DNA of 30,716 nt, from the IMG/VR virus record IMGVR_UViG_3300022833_000034, positions 1 to 30,716 of that record. One strand, given 5' to 3'. The notes under the pieces are model-generated. The model searched no databases. It had not been told where the DNA came from and saw only the letters and a program-made list of their open reading frames with translations. Positions 30,220 through 30,716 of this stretch are shown piece by piece (the stretch's first letter is position 1; each line of letters begins with the position of its first letter). This stretch comes from a virus. The translations under genes and the position numbers were made by a program.

Positions 30220-30716
30220 TGAAACTGGCTCTAGTGAACAAAAACAATCAGGTTAAGAGAGATATGCCAAGTGAGAATGGTTTCGTGATCCTTTGGAGAG
30301 ACATTAACAAGCAGTCTTGGTCTAATGAATCGTTGCCCTACGCAGTCTTCACCAAGCTTTTAACTCAAGTCCAGCATAAGCCTTACGTAGCAGAAGTAAA
30401 TGGTATTAAGACACCATTACAAGCTGGTGAAATAGCGATGTCATACGACAAGATAACTCAATTATTTAAAGAGATAAAAGACAAATCTCACGCTAGAAGA
30501 ATCATTAAAAAATTCAAATCTTTGTCGCAAATTTACACCAGAGAAATTAAAAAAGGCAACGTGAATTATGGGTTTGTAGTCGGTTTTGTAGGGTGGGAAA
30601 AGTGGCAAAATTGCGACACACCCTCCGACACACCAAGCGACACACCTAAAGCCACGAATATAAAGGCTTTAAGCACTATACGCGACACACCCTCCGACAC
30701 ACCAAGCGACACACCT
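30219..30716 (+). CDS. Replication initiator (lambda O-like), 5' part; continues at base 120 of the window
   Basis: ATG at 30219, overlapping the previous stop. The frame is open to the window end (166 codons), the last 119 bases duplicating 1-119. The joined protein (30219-30597 plus 1-581) is 319 aa. Residues 1-126 look like a winged-helix DNA-binding domain of the phage replication protein type: ENGFVILWRDINKQSWSNES, LQAGEIAMSYDKITQLFKEI, SHARRIIKKFKSLSQIY, then VNYGFVVGFVGWEKW. The iteron-coded linker follows directly. The initiator is followed by a DnaB-like helicase rather than a loader. Annotated in two parts only because the circle was cut inside the gene. Confidence 0.8.
   Translation, partial: MKLALVNKNNQVKRDMPSENGFVILWRDINKQSWSNESLPYAVFTKLLTQVQHKPYVAEVNGIKTPLQAGEIAMSYDKITQLFKEIKDKSHARRIIKKFKSLSQIYTREIKKGNVNYGFVVGFVGWEKWQNCDTPSDTPSDTPKATNIKALSTIRDTPSDTPSDTP
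30598..30716. repeat. Terminal redundancy, identical to 1-119
   Basis: The 119 bases are the same as the first 119 of the window, beginning with the unique sequence AAAAGTGGCAAAATTG before the iterons. A frame crosses the junction without interruption. This is most simply an assembly overlap of a circular or circularly permuted molecule; a true direct terminal repeat of that exact length inside a gene is less likely. Confidence 0.9.

Overview
The window is a single complete temperate siphophage genome from a gammaproteobacterial host, laid out in lambdoid order. The last 119 bases (30598-30716) repeat the first 119 exactly, and the reading frame at the right end continues in frame at the left end. 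The contig therefore closes into a circle of 30597 bp, cut inside the replication initiator gene. The host group is inferred from gene content (NinG, Bro-N/KilAC antirepressor, RecT plus YqaJ recombination pair, HP1-like holin) and moderately AT-rich composition. A marine or cold-water host such as a Shewanella, Pseudoalteromonas or Vibrio relative is plausible but not shown.

Layout, starting at the immunity region and reading rightward. A Cro-like gene (29193) and two small ribbon-helix-helix-like genes are followed by a noncoding stretch with a predicted leftward OOP-like RNA, a 64-aa gene, a lambda-O-like initiator (30219 across the junction to 581) with in-frame iterons that probably form the origin, a DnaB-type helicase (578), a nin-like block of overlapping genes (NinB-like, a small membrane protein, NinG, a zinc ribbon), and a probable Q antiterminator (3495). 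One or two accessory genes follow (4352, ~4824). Then comes a candidate late promoter with two terminators downstream, as in lambda pR'-tR'. The late operon holds lysis genes (GH24 lysozyme, two holin-like proteins), terminase small and large subunits, HK97-type portal, MuF-like protein, prohead protease, major capsid protein, connectors, tail tube, a tail assembly chaperone with a -1 frameshift site, tape measure, tail-tip proteins and a beta-helix tailspike (ends 22830).

Region 22831-23284 is mostly noncoding. It holds an attP-like sequence, arm-site-like repeats and only the N-terminal remnant of a tyrosine integrase. Leftward genes run from 28277 down to 23285: antirepressor, three small unknowns, RecT, a YqaJ-type exonuclease fused to a long coiled-coil tail, an AP2-domain protein and a damaged Dam-like methyltransferase. 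The CI-like S24 repressor (28456-29064) sits between the leftward promoter and the OR region, exactly as in lambda.

The main logic is lambda-like. A 13-bp operator, CAAG-N5-CTTG, occurs three times between cI and cro and twice over the leftward promoter. The repressor lacks an obvious Ala-Gly self-cleavage site while an antirepressor lies under OL control, so induction may rely on the antirepressor. No complete integrase is present, so how a lysogen would be maintained is open.
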